Assembly (NCBI GenBank): GCA_963555705.1
Contig: OY743189.1
Coordinates: 3,117,501 to 3,181,500, forward strand
Direction of reading: 5' to 3'
Source: Ligustrum vulgare
Taxonomy: Eukaryota; Streptophyta; Magnoliopsida; Lamiales; Oleaceae
Length of the DNA: 64,000 nt
Each line of letters starts with the position of its first letter. Position 1 is the first letter of the stretch. The notes under the pieces are model-generated. The model had not been told where the DNA came from. It saw nothing but the letters and a program-made list of their open reading frames with translations, and did not search any database. Both the position numbers and the translations under genes were made by a program. This document shows positions 44,653 through 56,185 of this stretch, one piece after another.

Positions 44653-45440
44653 TGATGTGATCCCGGGAGGGGGGGACGACGAACACGCGGAATAACGCCG
44701 AGAAAGTTCCGAATTCAGGTTGGAACGGACGGTAACACTACGACCCGAGCCTCACGACGCAAGAATCAGGGGTATATTAAACCCGAGACCCGTTACGATG
44801 CGAAAACAAGAACCGTAATGGGGTGAACGCCAGAAGGAATGTCCAGATCCTTGGTAAGTTCAATTTGTTGAACGCCACAAATAATTTCGTATTACAATGA
44901 AGACGCCTTTATATAGGCAACCAGAATAAAGATCCTAGTCTACTTTGGAAACTAAATAAAATCTAATCTAATTAGGGAATAGATAAAATCTATCAAAATA
45001 GAGTCCTAAAATACTAAAATAGGAAAAAGGAATTAAAATATAATAAAGGAAATAAAAATCTGTATGATTTGCGTTAATCTGGATTTACGGCCGTGACAAC
45101 ATTCCTTACGGTCGTAACTATACTTCTGCTTAAGGATTACGGCCGTGACCGTAAACTTACGGCCGCAACTTTGAAAACCTGAAATTCTTCATTTTGATCT
45201 GAGAGTGACTTACGGCCGTGAGAATATTTGGTTACGACCGTAACTTTACTTCTGCATAATTTTTGATTTTCTTGGTTACCAACTCGATTCTCGGCTTGTC
45301 TCTTGGCTTGCTTACTTGGTTTAGCCTCGAACCTTGTTCACTCTCGCAATGCTTGATCTGTGAAGCTCTTTGAACATGCTGGAAGCTTTGTTTGGCTTGA
45401 TTTGTAGTTCTTTCGGTCAAGCCCACCATGATTCTCATCA
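44653..45440 (-). repeat. 5' LTR of element Z
   Basis: 788 bp. It matches the left LTR but lacks about 88 bases near 44881, which removes one hairpin module. The remaining module (44825-44857) has lost one stem pair. The six GC-rich palindromes at 45085-45245 are kept. Confidence 0.85.
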
Positions 45441-45800
45441 AATATACTGGATTAGTGTACAGGAAAAGGTGTTTATTCTTGTCCAAAAGGGAATTTTAAC
45501 AAAATTTGGAATATGAATTTTCAAAATCCAAAAAATCATTGTTTGACAATTGGATTAATGTATGATTGATGGAATTAATGTGGATTCTCAATTCTAGCAT
45601 ACTTTTCTCACATTTCCTTTGATTCAAATCGTTTGTTTTAACTAGTTTAGTTTAATTCAAAATTCTCAAATTAAAAGTTGTTCTCGTTTCAGTTAAGGTT
45701 TAATAATCTAAAATACAATTTACAACAATCCTCGTGGGATTGATATTTTGACTCGAGTCCATTTTATTACTTGCGCGATACGTGCACTTGCGGTTCAGCG
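45441..45800 (+). repeat. Athila-like LTR, right part (family W)
   Basis: Matches 49720-50060 of the Athila A 5' LTR, including the near-terminal TTACTTGCGCGA and CGTGCACTTGCGG. The last bases and the primer site are altered. Probably the end of W1 or W2, separated from its start by the insertions between 39840 and 45440. Confidence 0.7.
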
Positions 45801-45839
45801 AGCATCGGTTACCCACCACACCCTCTTATTTTCGGTATT

Positions 45840-46540
45840 CTTTCGAGGTATATTTGATTTCACCATTTGCTGAGAATGAATAGTTTGATCACGCTGATAC
45901 TCATATTGTTTGGAGAATACTTGAAATGCTGACAACAAGCAATTGACAAGTCGGATGCAACTCACATGCTCTTTGATGAGTGTGTACTGAACGATTGGGA
46001 TCATGACACTGCTCTTGTGGGAGATGGTCCTCCACTATGGAGTGAAAAGGTGATTGCAAAATACTATCAGAAGCTAGCCAACTGGGACAAAGATAATATG
46101 CTTATGGGAGATGCCATGTATTAGAGATCTTTTCAAAAATGGGGGTACGATCCACTCGAGGTAATTTATAGGAAGGACTCAACAATGCCCGTGGAGTTTG
46201 ATAACGAACCAATCATTGAATCCAAAGATGATTCAACTAGTGAAGAAACACTTAAAGAGGATGAGAAATCAATCACAATGAAGCTAAATGGAGATTTGGA
46301 CATCAATAAGAAATCAACTTACATGGTTTTGACCTTGTTGATTGCCAAGAAATCGATTTTGTGATCAAACTTGACGAGGAGGTAGAAATTTTCATAGTTG
46401 AATTTGAATTGGATGAGATGAACATGTTCTACAATATGGAGATGGGTAATTTCGAGTCTTGGAGATCAAATGAAGAGTGGAACAAAGTCAAAAGAAAGAA
46501 GATGGGTAGGGCATCAAAAGCTTTCTTTAGGTGCCTATGA
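45840..46540 (+). pseudogene. Decayed copy of the Athila A-type orphan ORF
   Basis: Base-level similarity to 50225-51035: shared stretches include GACAACAAGCAATTGAC, GGAGATGGTCCTCCA and TCGAGTCTTGGAGATCAAAT. Stops and small deletions break the frame, and the N-terminal cysteine cluster seen in Athila A is missing. Confidence 0.7.
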
Positions 46541-47489
46541 TGAAGTTTGCCAAATAGTCAAGATTTATACATTAAACGGAGCACTTATTGGGAGGCAACT
46601 CAATTTCTATCATTTTTACTTATTATGCCTTATTATTTGTTTTACTAGTACTTTTATGATTTTTATTAATTTAGTTGTTTATTTTCATGTTTTAGCATGT
46701 TTAAGTTATCAATTAGCATGACATATTTGCATCACATTGAGTAGTTGATAAATGCATGATCCTAGTTTGAGTATGCGCATAGTAAACATCATCAGTTTTT
46801 GGCCTAAAATATTGAGTTACCATTTGGTGCATATTGGACTTGCATAAAAAATCATTCCATGAGAATTTTGAACCTCATTGCTTTCTTGAATTACAAGTTT
46901 TAAATCATAAACACAAGCATGAAATGCCAGTTTGAGATATGAACATAATTTAGGTGGTTGAGTGCATGGATCACAAGATGATTTGGGAGGTGAAAATCGA
47001 GTTTGAAATTTAAAAAAGTCAAATTTTTAACTTCTAGCCGGAGTACTACGCTGCTACAACGTAACAAATTGCGTGGCCGCGCATTTGAAATTAAATGTTC
47101 AGTTTGTACAATGTTGTACTGTGCAGTCACCAGTGCCTCAACTGCGAGGCTGCTCAGTTAATTGGAACCCAATCTCAGTAGATTTTAAACATAAGCTTGT
47201 ATTTTTCAAAAATCATAGCTTCAAACACGAATTATCTCCCCAAAATTTACCTCAAGTGTGCATAACATTTAAATTCTTTGAAAAGGTATGAAGGCTCACT
47301 TGGGAATCTTGCATATTTTAAGGATTTTATTGCTTTTTTGGAATTATAATTATGTGCATGGTTGAAGCATGGGCTAGGCTAGAGATTTGAGTACATGATT
47401 GTGCTTGAATAGGTGGAAAATTTTGGGTAAATTCAAACTTCCCATGTAGTGATCGGTAATTTTTCATTTATTTATTTTGAATATAAAAT
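46541..47489. other. Interior of element W, no gene
   Basis: Non-coding and parallel to 51040-51800 in Athila A (GGGAGGCAACTCAATTTCT as in 51093-51112, then a GC-rich patch with TGCGTGGCCGCGCAT near 47070). Confidence 0.5.
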
Positions 47490-48312
47490 ATTTTTTAAAT
47501 TAAAATACGTGTCGCTACGACTTCTCCCATTCATTTTAAAAGAGTATTCATCTAGCCAAAATTCAAGTGAAATTAAATTTATAATTATTTTAATCATAGT
47601 CAAGTTTCAAATTTTATTAAAATATTTCAAGGTCCCCATTTATATCTTAAGTCCAAGTTCTAATTAATTTAGGTCCAAACTTTTTAGCCCAAGTTTCAAA
47701 TGCAGTTAAAACCCAATTCATATTTTTGAAGCCAATTTTATGATTCTATGTTTGAAGTCCAAACTTTTCCTCACGTTTCAACACCAGCAAGGTATCCCCC
47801 TCCAATTATGTTCACCATCACCTCCTTCCCTGTCCATGCTCTCTCTTTTCCACAATTGGTTGGACTAATTTCCAAGATCTTTACCAGTTTTCCCTAATCA
47901 AATGTGTACCCTAACTTTACCAGTTTTCCCTAATCAAGCTCTACTTCCACACAATCGAGCACCACCACGACCCACCACCTCAGTCACTTGAACTGAACCC
48001 ACCATACCTCCATAACCATCACCACTAACTCCAATCACTCGACCCCTTGCACACCACACCGCCACCACCTACTGCCCAACTCCAAATCCACATACTTTCC
48101 CTAAATCAAACCAAAACTGGAGAATAAAATAAACCCAATGGACTTACCTCAATCATCAACTATTATTATTGTCGGAAAGCCCATGAATCCGAGCCCTCAA
48201 AGCCTCGGTTTGGCTTTTTCTTGGCACCCAAACGGGCCCCAATTCCACTGCACCCATACACCGGCGCCACCGCCGCATGGTGGCACTATCGCTGGACGCT
48301 AGAGACGTCGGC
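47490..48312 (-). repeat. LTR fragment related to the solo LTR, reversed
   Basis: ACGTGTCGCTACGACTTCTCCC and the following TTTTAAAAGAGTATTCATCTAGCC correspond to the reverse complement of about 34625-34680. The CA-rich stretch ahead (ACCACCTACTGCCC) mirrors the GT-rich part of the solo LTR. Interrupted at 48313 by Athila A and resumes at 55064-55121. Confidence 0.65.
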
Positions 48313-50062
48313 TGATAAGTGTATTTTATACACTTATTTCTATTCTAAAAGTAGGGTTTTATTTTTTTGTTTAAGAATATTTGCTATTTATTTAGTTAAT
48401 ATTGTTTGTATTTCAAAAATAATCCAAAGTCGTGAAAACAAAGGAAATGAAGCAAAAACAAGTCATTTTGATGATAAAAGAGCTAAAGTGTGAAAAAAAA
48501 GAGTTTATGAAGTAAATCAAAAGGGTCAATTGGAAGAAAAGTCAAAGAAAGAACCAAATTGGAAGAAGTTAGGAGTTCAAGGACTAAAGTATACAAATCA
48601 AAAGAAGAAGGACCAAATTGCAAATATTCAATAGTTGATTCGGATAAAGATAAGATACTTGAGGACTTTCAGGAGTCAATTGGATGCAATTAGAAGGCAA
48701 AAAGGAATGAAATATGGTAAGAAAATTACCATAAATTCATTTCAATCAAACAAGGTCTTCGGGCAGATTTTTAGTCAGACTTTGAAACCTAATTTCGGGG
48801 CAATAAAATTTCGAATTGGTAAAATCCTATTTCAGGAAGAATTGTATCCCTTTACGTTATCTTTCTAAAGGACTTTGAAGCACCTCAATCGGACAAAAGA
48901 AATGAAAGATATGATCAAAATACTAAATGTTGTGCAATAAAAGGACGATGACCAAATTGCTGAAATTTAAAGAAGAAAATTGTTGCTGCCGATATAACCG
49001 TGCTGCCGCACGGTAGAAAAAGCGTGCGGTCGCACGGTCAAAAAAATCAGCGACTGAAGGTTGGCTTTTCGAGGCTGCGATCGCGCACTTTTGAACCGTG
49101 CGGTCGCACGGTAGTCCCGACTGGGCCGTAACTGGGCTTTTTTCGTGGAATTCAGCAGTTTTCTCCTCCATTAACCTAATTCTCGGGGAAATCTATAAAT
49201 ACCAGACCAAAGGCATGAAATTAGGGGTTCTCAACTGTGATATTTAATGCCAAAACACTGTTGAATTGCGAGGGGATCCATAGGAGGCCAAATTCAAGAT
49301 TGAAGAACAAGGATCAATGAGATGAATAGGGTGTCATCTTTTCATACTTCTTGTGATTTATTTCCGATCATGTATTTAGGCTAGGTTTTCATTGTTAGAA
49401 TTGTGATGAAGCTTTAATTTATTGATTCCATGTTTTGACAGTAGATTTATATTATGTAATTTATGAGATTGATGCAATTAATTATGTTTTTATTCTCATC
49501 TATGATTGCGGACGCATAATTATTGATGATTGTGATAGAGTTCTATGTTCGAAAGAGTAGGAATCTATTAGACCTTGATTAATTGCCGCAAAGTCCAATA
49601 GGGGATAGAAATATCCCCTTATGCTTCGTGTTATCCTTAAAAGTGTTCATAATTCGTTAATGCTTTTCTACATGTTTGGATTGGTCATAGAAATATAGGC
49701 TCGTCTTTTGTAGGAAAATGTGTTTATGCATCGCTCGAAAGGGGACATAAATAAATATAGGAACACGGATTTACAATACTCATACCTTGTTATTAAATGT
49801 TTAAGTCAAATACATGGTTGATATGATTAATGTGGATTCATAATTCTAACATATTCTTCTCAACGTTTTCATAAATCAAATTTTCTTCAGTTTAATTTTT
49901 AATTTGTTTTTCAAAATCAAGATTTCCAAATACTAAATCTTCTTGTTCCGGTTAAGGTAGTATTCTAAAAATACTATTTAAAACAATCTCTGTGGGAACG
50001 ATATTCGGACTTAAAATCCACTTTATTACTTGCGCGACCCGTGCACTTGCGGAGCGTTATCA
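48313..50062 (+). repeat. 5' LTR of Athila A
   Basis: 1750 bp. The first bases form a 9-bp stem (ATAAGTGTA/TACACTTAT). GC-rich palindromes (GTGCGGTCGCAC type) at 48995-49115 lie 80-200 bases upstream of the CTATAAATACC box near 49190. Confidence 0.88.
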
Positions 50063-50068
50063 AGTTTT

Positions 50069-50087
50069 TGGCCCCATTGCCGGGGAT
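50069..50087 (+). other. Primer-binding site of Athila A
   Basis: TGGCCCCATTGCCGGGGAT, close to the TGGCGCCGTTGCCGGGGA form used by Athila and relatives, six bases after the LTR end. Confidence 0.8.
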
Positions 50088-50291
50088 TGTAGTTTAAATT
50101 TATTTTTAGATTACTTTCACTAATTTGGACTTTTTAAATTTTTTCTTTTTTCAGTATTTTAATATTTTTTTTATTTTTATTTTTATTTTGTTACTTTGGA
50201 TTCTCCACCACAATTTTAAGCCTTCCTATGTTTGATTTTTCTTGCGAGGTATATTTGAATCTACCATTGGCTTGCAATAAATGATTTCAAC

Positions 50292-51033
50292 ATGGACTAT
50301 GAAGACATGTTTAGAGAATATCCAAGTTGTGAATTTTGCTCCAAAATATATTGTAATGGACAGTGCTTAGATGCGAGCAATATTTGGATCACACCAGAAC
50401 TCCTAGTGTTTAAAGAATACTTGAAATGTCGACAACAAGCAATTGACACGTCGGATGCAAGTCACATGCTCTTTGATTAGTGTGTACCGAACGATTGGGA
50501 CGAGGACATCGCTCTAGTGGGAGATGGTCCTCCATTATGGAGTGAAAAGGTAATTTCAAAATACTTTCAGAAGTTAGCCAAGTTAGATGAAGGTGATATG
50601 CTGTTGGGAGACTCCATGTATTGGAGTGAATTTAAAAGGTGGGGGTATAATCCACTCGAAGAAATTCATAGGAAGGACTCATCAATGCCCGTGGAGTTTG
50701 ACGAAAAAACCCGCCATTGAATGTAAAGATGAGTCAACTATTGAAGAAACACTTGAAGATGATGAAAAATCAATCACAGTGGAGCTAAATAGAGATTTGG
50801 ACATCAATGAGGAAGAAATCAACTTACATGATTTTGACCTTATTGATTGCCAAGTAATTGAGTTTGTAATTAAACCCGATGAGGAGGTGGAAGTCTTCAT
50901 AGTTGAATTTGAATTGGATGAGGACATGTTCTATAATATGGAGAGGGGCAATTTCGAGTCTTGGAGATCAAATGAGGAGTGGAACAAATCCAAAAAAAAA
51001 GAAGATGGAAAAGGCATCCAAAGCTTTCTTTAG
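50292..51033 (+). pseudogene. Orphan ORF of Athila A with Cys cluster, broken by one stop and one frameshift
   Basis: The first piece (50292-50480) starts MDYEDMF and has four cysteines spaced C-x2-C-x4-C-x3-C (CEFCSKIYCNGQC). A TAG at 50478-50480 ends it, and the same frame continues with GDGPPLWSEKVISKYFQKLA. A shift near 50710 leads to the last piece (to 51033), which is very acidic (repeated EE, DE and VEVF) and ends with a Lys-rich patch. The full product would have been about 245 residues. A related, more decayed copy lies at 45840-46540, so the ORF was a regular part of this family. The cysteine spacing equals that of the protein at 2775-3326; no wider similarity is evident. Function unknown, possibly nucleic-acid binding. 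Confidence 0.6.
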
Positions 51034-53079
51034 GTGCCCTTGAATTAATTTCCATAAAGTCTAGCTCTAGACTATAAATGAAGCGCTTATTGGGAGGCAA
51101 CCCAATTTCTCAAACTCTTTTCTTTATTTGTTTTGTTTATTGCTTTTATTACTTTCTAGTTGTTTAGATGCTTGACCTTGCATTTTAGGATCACTAGTAT
51201 GTTTAGAATGCATGCATTGAGTTGTTATGCGTTTTAAGTAATTCTAGTATTCCATTTTGCATGTTTTAACATTTTTAGCTTTAATTGCATTTTGTTTATC
51301 ATCACAATCTTCCACTTGATCACCTAGCTTAGGACAGGAACATATTGTTTAGAAGTTGGTTGAATGCATTTGAAAGCATTCAGGGGTTGAAAACGGGGTT
51401 CAAAACTCAAATTTTGAGAAATTTCAAGTCACTCACTGCCTTTAACACCGTGCGGTCGCATGCCATTAAATGGACAGAACCGACAGTTTGTATATATTAT
51501 GCCAAAACTTTCATTTTAACCACTTCAAACCCGTTTTCTCCTCCCCCAAATCGCCCAACATTGAATCCCCAACTGTCCCCCTAAGTTTGCACATCATTAT
51601 AACTCAAAATCATACCTTGCATTACATCAAAATCATCCAAAGGTAAAAAGATTTCACCAATTTCCAAGATTATGCATAATTTTTGTGTTCTTCAAATTCT
51701 TTATGAAAATTGAATATTGTGAATTGATGGTGATGGGTTTAGGCTAGAACTTGGAGTATTGAATTGTGTTTATGAGGTGAAAATTTTTGGCTTAATTCAA
51801 ATCTCCAATTTTATGAATTTCTTGATTTCTTAATATGCATGCAAGGTGTTTGATTAAATGTTTCAATGAGGTTTTTGTTGAGTTTCGGAAAATCTTTTTG
51901 GATGATCACCCTCACTACATGTTAAAATCATTTGTACATCATCCATTCATTTTTTACACATATTTAAGTTATAGAACTCAACATGAACATTTTTGAACTA
52001 CAAAGCACTTCATTGCAAGACCATTGCAAGGCATCACAGCACCACTGCACCAATTTCAGCTTCACCGCACCTACTTTGTCACATCTTTTCATGACCCAAA
52101 TGAACGTCAAACTTGCTGAATTTTTGATATGTTGTAGACCGAGTTATATACTTTCATATGCCCGGACATGTCTCGGGAAATTTTCACTTTTTCGAGGCGA
52201 TGTCAAGGGTTGAAAATCAGTGGTCGACCACTTTTCAAAAATTTCAATTTTTTTTTTCTAAGTCCTAGTTTGGGTGTGTTGTGTTGATTTTCTTTAGTTC
52301 CTATGTGATGATTATACTTCTAATGACCATTAATGTTTATTTGCAAGGAACATATCATCATGAGGCAATTCACGCCAAACATGAAAAGGAAGTAAGGAAG
52401 TCAAGGAACATATCATCATGTGATGATTATACTTCTAATGACCATTAATGTTTATTTCTGCGTTTATTTTCTTTATGTATTTTGAATACATTGAGGACAA
52501 TGTAAGATTCTAGTTTGGGGGTGGGAATCTCATTCATGTGCTTTCATATACACATTCATTCGATTTTGGGTAGAAAATTCAAAAAAATTGAAAAATGTGA
52601 AAAAATCATAAAAAGTGAAAATTTTGAAAAATCTTGTTGACTTATTTATTGCTTATGACATGATTTGAATTGACTTTTGTGCTTTAGTTAGAATATTGGG
52701 CAACATGTGAACTAAATTTTTCTTAACATTCATCCATGTGAGACTTTAATCAAACTTGAGCCCATAGCCATTTAGAATAAAAACTTGTGTAGGGAGATGC
52801 TTGATACTTGTGGGGGTAAACTTGTGCACTTTGAACATAGAATTGATTGAAAAATCCTAAACCTGTAATTAGATCCCGACCTGAAATGTAGAACCAAACT
52901 GCTCAAGAAGCAGTTTGGGGGTGGGAAGGTTAGTATGAGTATGCATTGATGGATTTAAGATTTGGAGTTTTTAATTGTACATCTTTAGTGTAAGGGATTT
53001 CGATCAACGGGTATAAACCATAATAACCAGCATAAAAACAGAAAAATGCTGAAGGTCTTATTCTACTCTTCAAATGCCT
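51034..53079. other. Athila A interior, no gene
   Basis: AT-rich non-coding. A duplication of about 50 bp with GATTATACTTCTAATGACCA occurs at about 52308 and 52425. TAGTTTGGGGGTGGGAA occurs at about 52513 and a similar AGTTTGGGGGTGGGAAGG at about 52913: two extra purine tracts resembling the PPT. Confidence 0.5.
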
Positions 53080-53370
53080 TTTTGACTCGAGCAAGTAAGT
53101 CTGAGAGATTCTCTGAATCTGGTACCCTAAGCTCAACTGAGTTGGGAGCTGCCGACCTAAAGCTCGCTACAGGGGTCAACTAGAAAGCAAGTACGGAGAG
53201 TGAACTTACACATAAGACGTTAAAACATCTTTAACTTTTCTGTTTAAGCCTTTATGACTCGGGTAATTAAGTCTGAGGGGTTCTCCGAACCTGGTATCCT
53301 AAGCTCAACTGAGTTGGGAGCTCCCTAAAGCTCGCTACAGGGGTCATATAGAAAGCAAGTATGAAAAGTA
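53080..53370 (+). repeat. Duplicated structured module before the PPT (Athila A)
   Basis: Two copies, about 53085-53190 and 53251-53365, share GACTCG(A/G)G, TAAGTCTGAG(A/G)GRTTCTC, CTGGTA(C/T)CCTAAGCTCA, AGTTGGGAGCT and AAAGCTCGCTACAGGGGTCA. GAGCT and AGCTC can pair across a short loop. The same module, also twice and in sense orientation, is found in Athila B (56760-57085). Confidence 0.75.
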
Positions 53371-53956
53371 TTGCACAAAGATGGTAAAAGACAAGGACAT
53401 TAAAAGAAAAAGTCGTCCATATGAAAGAAAAATGGAATAAAATGGTATAAGCTTTGTTGATTGAAATTTCTAACACTTTGTTAATTATTCTTGGTCTGTC
53501 GTGCATACTTGCCTAATCCTAACTACCTTGTGTGGAAAAATGCGATTTATACATGTTTAGAAACCACATCAATAGGAAATACCTCGGGATATGAGAGAAA
53601 AACAGTAAGGTTGTGATCATCCATGAGAGGGTAAGGAAAATCAAAAGAAAATCATTGTTGACCATACGGGATTTGGGCTTACTCTTTCATAAAAAGTCAC
53701 ACATTGTCAAGTTTATTTTTGCATAAGTTTGCAGTTGATTTTGGCTATTCACACACACACACAATGAAGTGGAACATCGGATGAATGAAAATATTTTATG
53801 TTGTTCACATTTTTTTTTCTAAAGTGAATCGTCATTTGGATTGTTGAAGCGCATGGTAAATAAGTTGACAAAAGCAAAAATACAGATTTTATTTAATTTG
53901 CCTTTTTACATTTATAGTTTAGTTTTATTTTGTTCGATGACGAACAATAGTTCTAG

Positions 53957-53968
53957 TTTGGGGGTGTT
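53957..53968 (+). other. Polypurine tract of Athila A
   Basis: AGTTTGGGGGTG-type purine-rich tract directly before the 3' LTR start. Confidence 0.65.
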
Positions 53969-55063
53969 GATAAGTATTTTATACACTTATTTCTATTTTA
54001 AAAGTAGGATTTTATTTGTTTGTTTAAGAATATTTGCTATTTATTTAGTTAATATTGTTTGTATTTCAAAAATAATCCAAAGTCGAGAAAACAAAGGAAA
54101 TGAAGCAAAAACAAGTCATTTGGATGATAAAAGAGCTAAAGTGTGAAAAACAAGAGTTTATGAAGTAAATCAAAAGGGTCAATTGGAAGAAAAGTCAAAG
54201 AAAGAACCAAATTGGAAGAAGTTAGGAGTTCAAGGACTAAAGTATACAAATCAAAAGAAGAAGGACCAAATTGCAAATATTCAATAGTTGATTCGGATAA
54301 AGATAAGATACTTGAGGACTTTCAGGAGTCAATTGGATGCAATTAGAAGGCAAAAAGGAATGAAATATGGTAAGAATATTACCATAAATTCATTTCAATC
54401 AAACAAGGTCTTCGGGCATATTTTTAGTCAGACTTTGAAACCAAATTTCGGGGCAATAAAAGTTCGAATTCGTAAAATCCTATTTCAGGAAGAATTGCAT
54501 CCCTTTACGTTATCTTTCTAAAGGACTTTGAAGCACCTCAATCGGATAAGAGAAATGAAAGATATGATCAAAATACTAAATGCTGTGCAATAAAAGGATG
54601 AGGACCAAATTTCTGAAATTTAAAGAAGAAAATTGTTGCTGCCGATATAACCGTGCTGCCGCACGGTTGAAAAAGCGTGCGGTCGCACGGCCAAAAAAAT
54701 CAGCGACTGAAGGTTGGCTTTTCGAGGCTGCGATCGCGCACTTTTGAACCGTGCGGTCGCACGGTAGTCCCGACTGGGCCATAACTGGGCTTTTTTCGCG
54801 GAATTCAGCAGTTTCTCCTCCATTAACCTAATTCTCGGGGAAATCTATAAATACCAGACCAAAGGCACGAAATTAGGGGTTCTCAACTGTGATATTTCAT
54901 GCCAAAACGCTGTTGAATTGCGAGGGGATCCATAGGAGGCCAAATTCAAGATTGAAGAACAAGGATCGAGGAGATGAATAGGGTGACAATCTCTGTGGGA
55001 ACGATATTCGGACCTAAAATCCATTTTATTACTTGCGTCCCGTGCACTTGCGGAGCGTTATCA
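53969..55063 (+). repeat. 3' LTR of Athila A (655 bp shorter)
   Basis: Nearly identical to the 5' LTR, including palindromes (54650-54770) and TATA region. It jumps from GATGAATAGGGTG (equivalent to 49332) to ACAATCTCTGTGGG (equivalent to 49985), losing about 655 bases downstream of the promoter. Confidence 0.85.
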
Positions 55064-55121
55064 CCGGCGATCTGGATCAAGGAAAGGGCGGAGCCCCTTT
55101 CCCGTTGCCCCTCTTACCTCT
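55064..55121 (-). repeat. Continuation of the reversed LTR fragment
   Basis: A 58-base piece between Athila A and Athila B that continues the fragment ending at 48312 (CGGCGATCTGGATCAAGG). It marks the target into which both elements inserted. Confidence 0.5.
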
Positions 55122-56170
55122 TGTTCGCTACAAACACACCGCAAGTGTACGAGTCGCATACAAGTGATAGTGGACTAATTGAGTCCGGTTTATCGATCCC
55201 ACAAGGATTGTCTATTTCAACTACACTCTAGTATAGTCAACAAATACAACAATAAATGCACAAGATAATAAAATGCTTAAATTCTTAATACAAGCATTAA
55301 AATCAACTAAGCTAGGTCAAGCTTCATCAACATCTCAACACAAAATAGTTTAGCCCAAAGTGAAATAACAATAAAACTCAAGAATTAAATACATCATTTC
55401 AACTATGAAGTAAAATAAATAGAGAAATATGAAGATTAAGCAAAAACACTTCCCTTCACCAATGATTCTTGCTTCAAAAAATCGCTATTCTTCCACAATA
55501 ATGTTGGTATTTCTCCCCTTAATCAATATTCATCAACTAAACTATACAAAATCAAGAGAAATTACAAGATAAAAAAAGCTAAAATCAAAGAGGAAGAGAG
55601 AATTAGGGTTTCTAGGGTTGAGAAGAGAGAAAGAATGATTCAAATCTCCCCAAAACTACCTCAAAAACCCCCTAAATTCGTAAGATCCGCGTGTTTCAGC
55701 ATCTGGGCCGAATCGGGTCGCACCGGGTCGGCCCAAAATTTGGTCCAAAATTTTGGCCACGCGATCGCGTGGCATAACACCTCGTGATCGCGTGGTTGAG
55801 GTGAAAACTCTCGGGTTGAGTTTATGCCTGAACACGCGAGAGTGACCTACTTTTAACCATGCGATCGCGTGGTTGACCGGAGTGATGATTTTGCAGCCTG
55901 ATCGTCCTTTGGTGATTTGCAATTAGGTCTCCATCTTTCAATGTAGATCAACTTGGTCCTCATACTTCGACTCTTTGATGGATTTGACTCTTTTCTCTTC
56001 AATTTGTTCAAATATTCATCCATTTAGCTTCTTTCTTGTGCTTTCTCCATGAAGTTGATTGTTAAACCTATTTAACCACAAAGTATGCACAATTAAGTAG
56101 GTATTTGTCCAAATTTCTCAAAAAGTATTACTAAAAATATATGAAATATGCATGTAAAATGCACTCAACA
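55122..56170 (-). repeat. 3' LTR of Athila B
   Basis: On the plus strand it starts TGTTCGCTACAAAC and ends GCACTCAACA. It has GC-rich palindromes (CCACGCGATCGCGTGG type) at 55755-55875. It matches the 5' LTR only over its first 115 bases, then differs, so one LTR has a large deletion or comes from another subfamily. Confidence 0.8.
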
Positions 56171-56185
56171 AATACCCCCAAAATT
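56171..56185 (-). other. Polypurine tract of Athila B
   Basis: AATACCCCCAAAATT on the plus strand (minus: AATTTTGGGGGTATT), directly next to the 3' LTR. Confidence 0.75.

Larger units (their letters stand above)
42530..45440 (-). mobile_element. Non-autonomous LTR retrotransposon Z
   Basis: Directly repeated LTRs (42530-43403 and 44653-45440), a minus-strand PPT next to the left one (reads AAGGGGGGGAG), and the reversed iMet primer site GCTCTGATACCA at 44639-44650 beside the right one. The 1.25-kb interior holds one minus-strand frame of unknown function and no pol. LTR ends are TGATCCCGGG and CTCATCA on the plus strand. No clear 5-bp target copy (left flank CAGGT, right AATAT), so the ends may have been altered. 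Confidence 0.85.
48313..55063 (+). mobile_element. Non-autonomous Athila-like retrotransposon A
   Basis: LTRs 48313-50062 and 53969-55063 start TGATAAGTG or TGATAAGTA and end GCGTTATCA. An Athila-type primer site (TGGCCCCATTGCCGGGGAT) follows the left LTR and a G-rich PPT precedes the right one. Target copies TCGGC and CCGGC agree at 4 of 5 bases. The 3.9-kb interior has no gag or pol, only one broken small ORF just after the primer site, then about 2.9 kb of non-coding DNA with a duplicated structured module near its end. Confidence 0.85.

Noticed and set aside
48221..48493. Plus-strand 90-codon frame as a gene
   Set aside because: It crosses the junction between the old LTR fragment and the Athila A 5' LTR, so it is a chance fusion.
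49332..49985. Intron in the Athila A 5' LTR, absent from the 3' LTR
   Set aside because: The missing segment does not end in AG at the junction; a deletion fits better.
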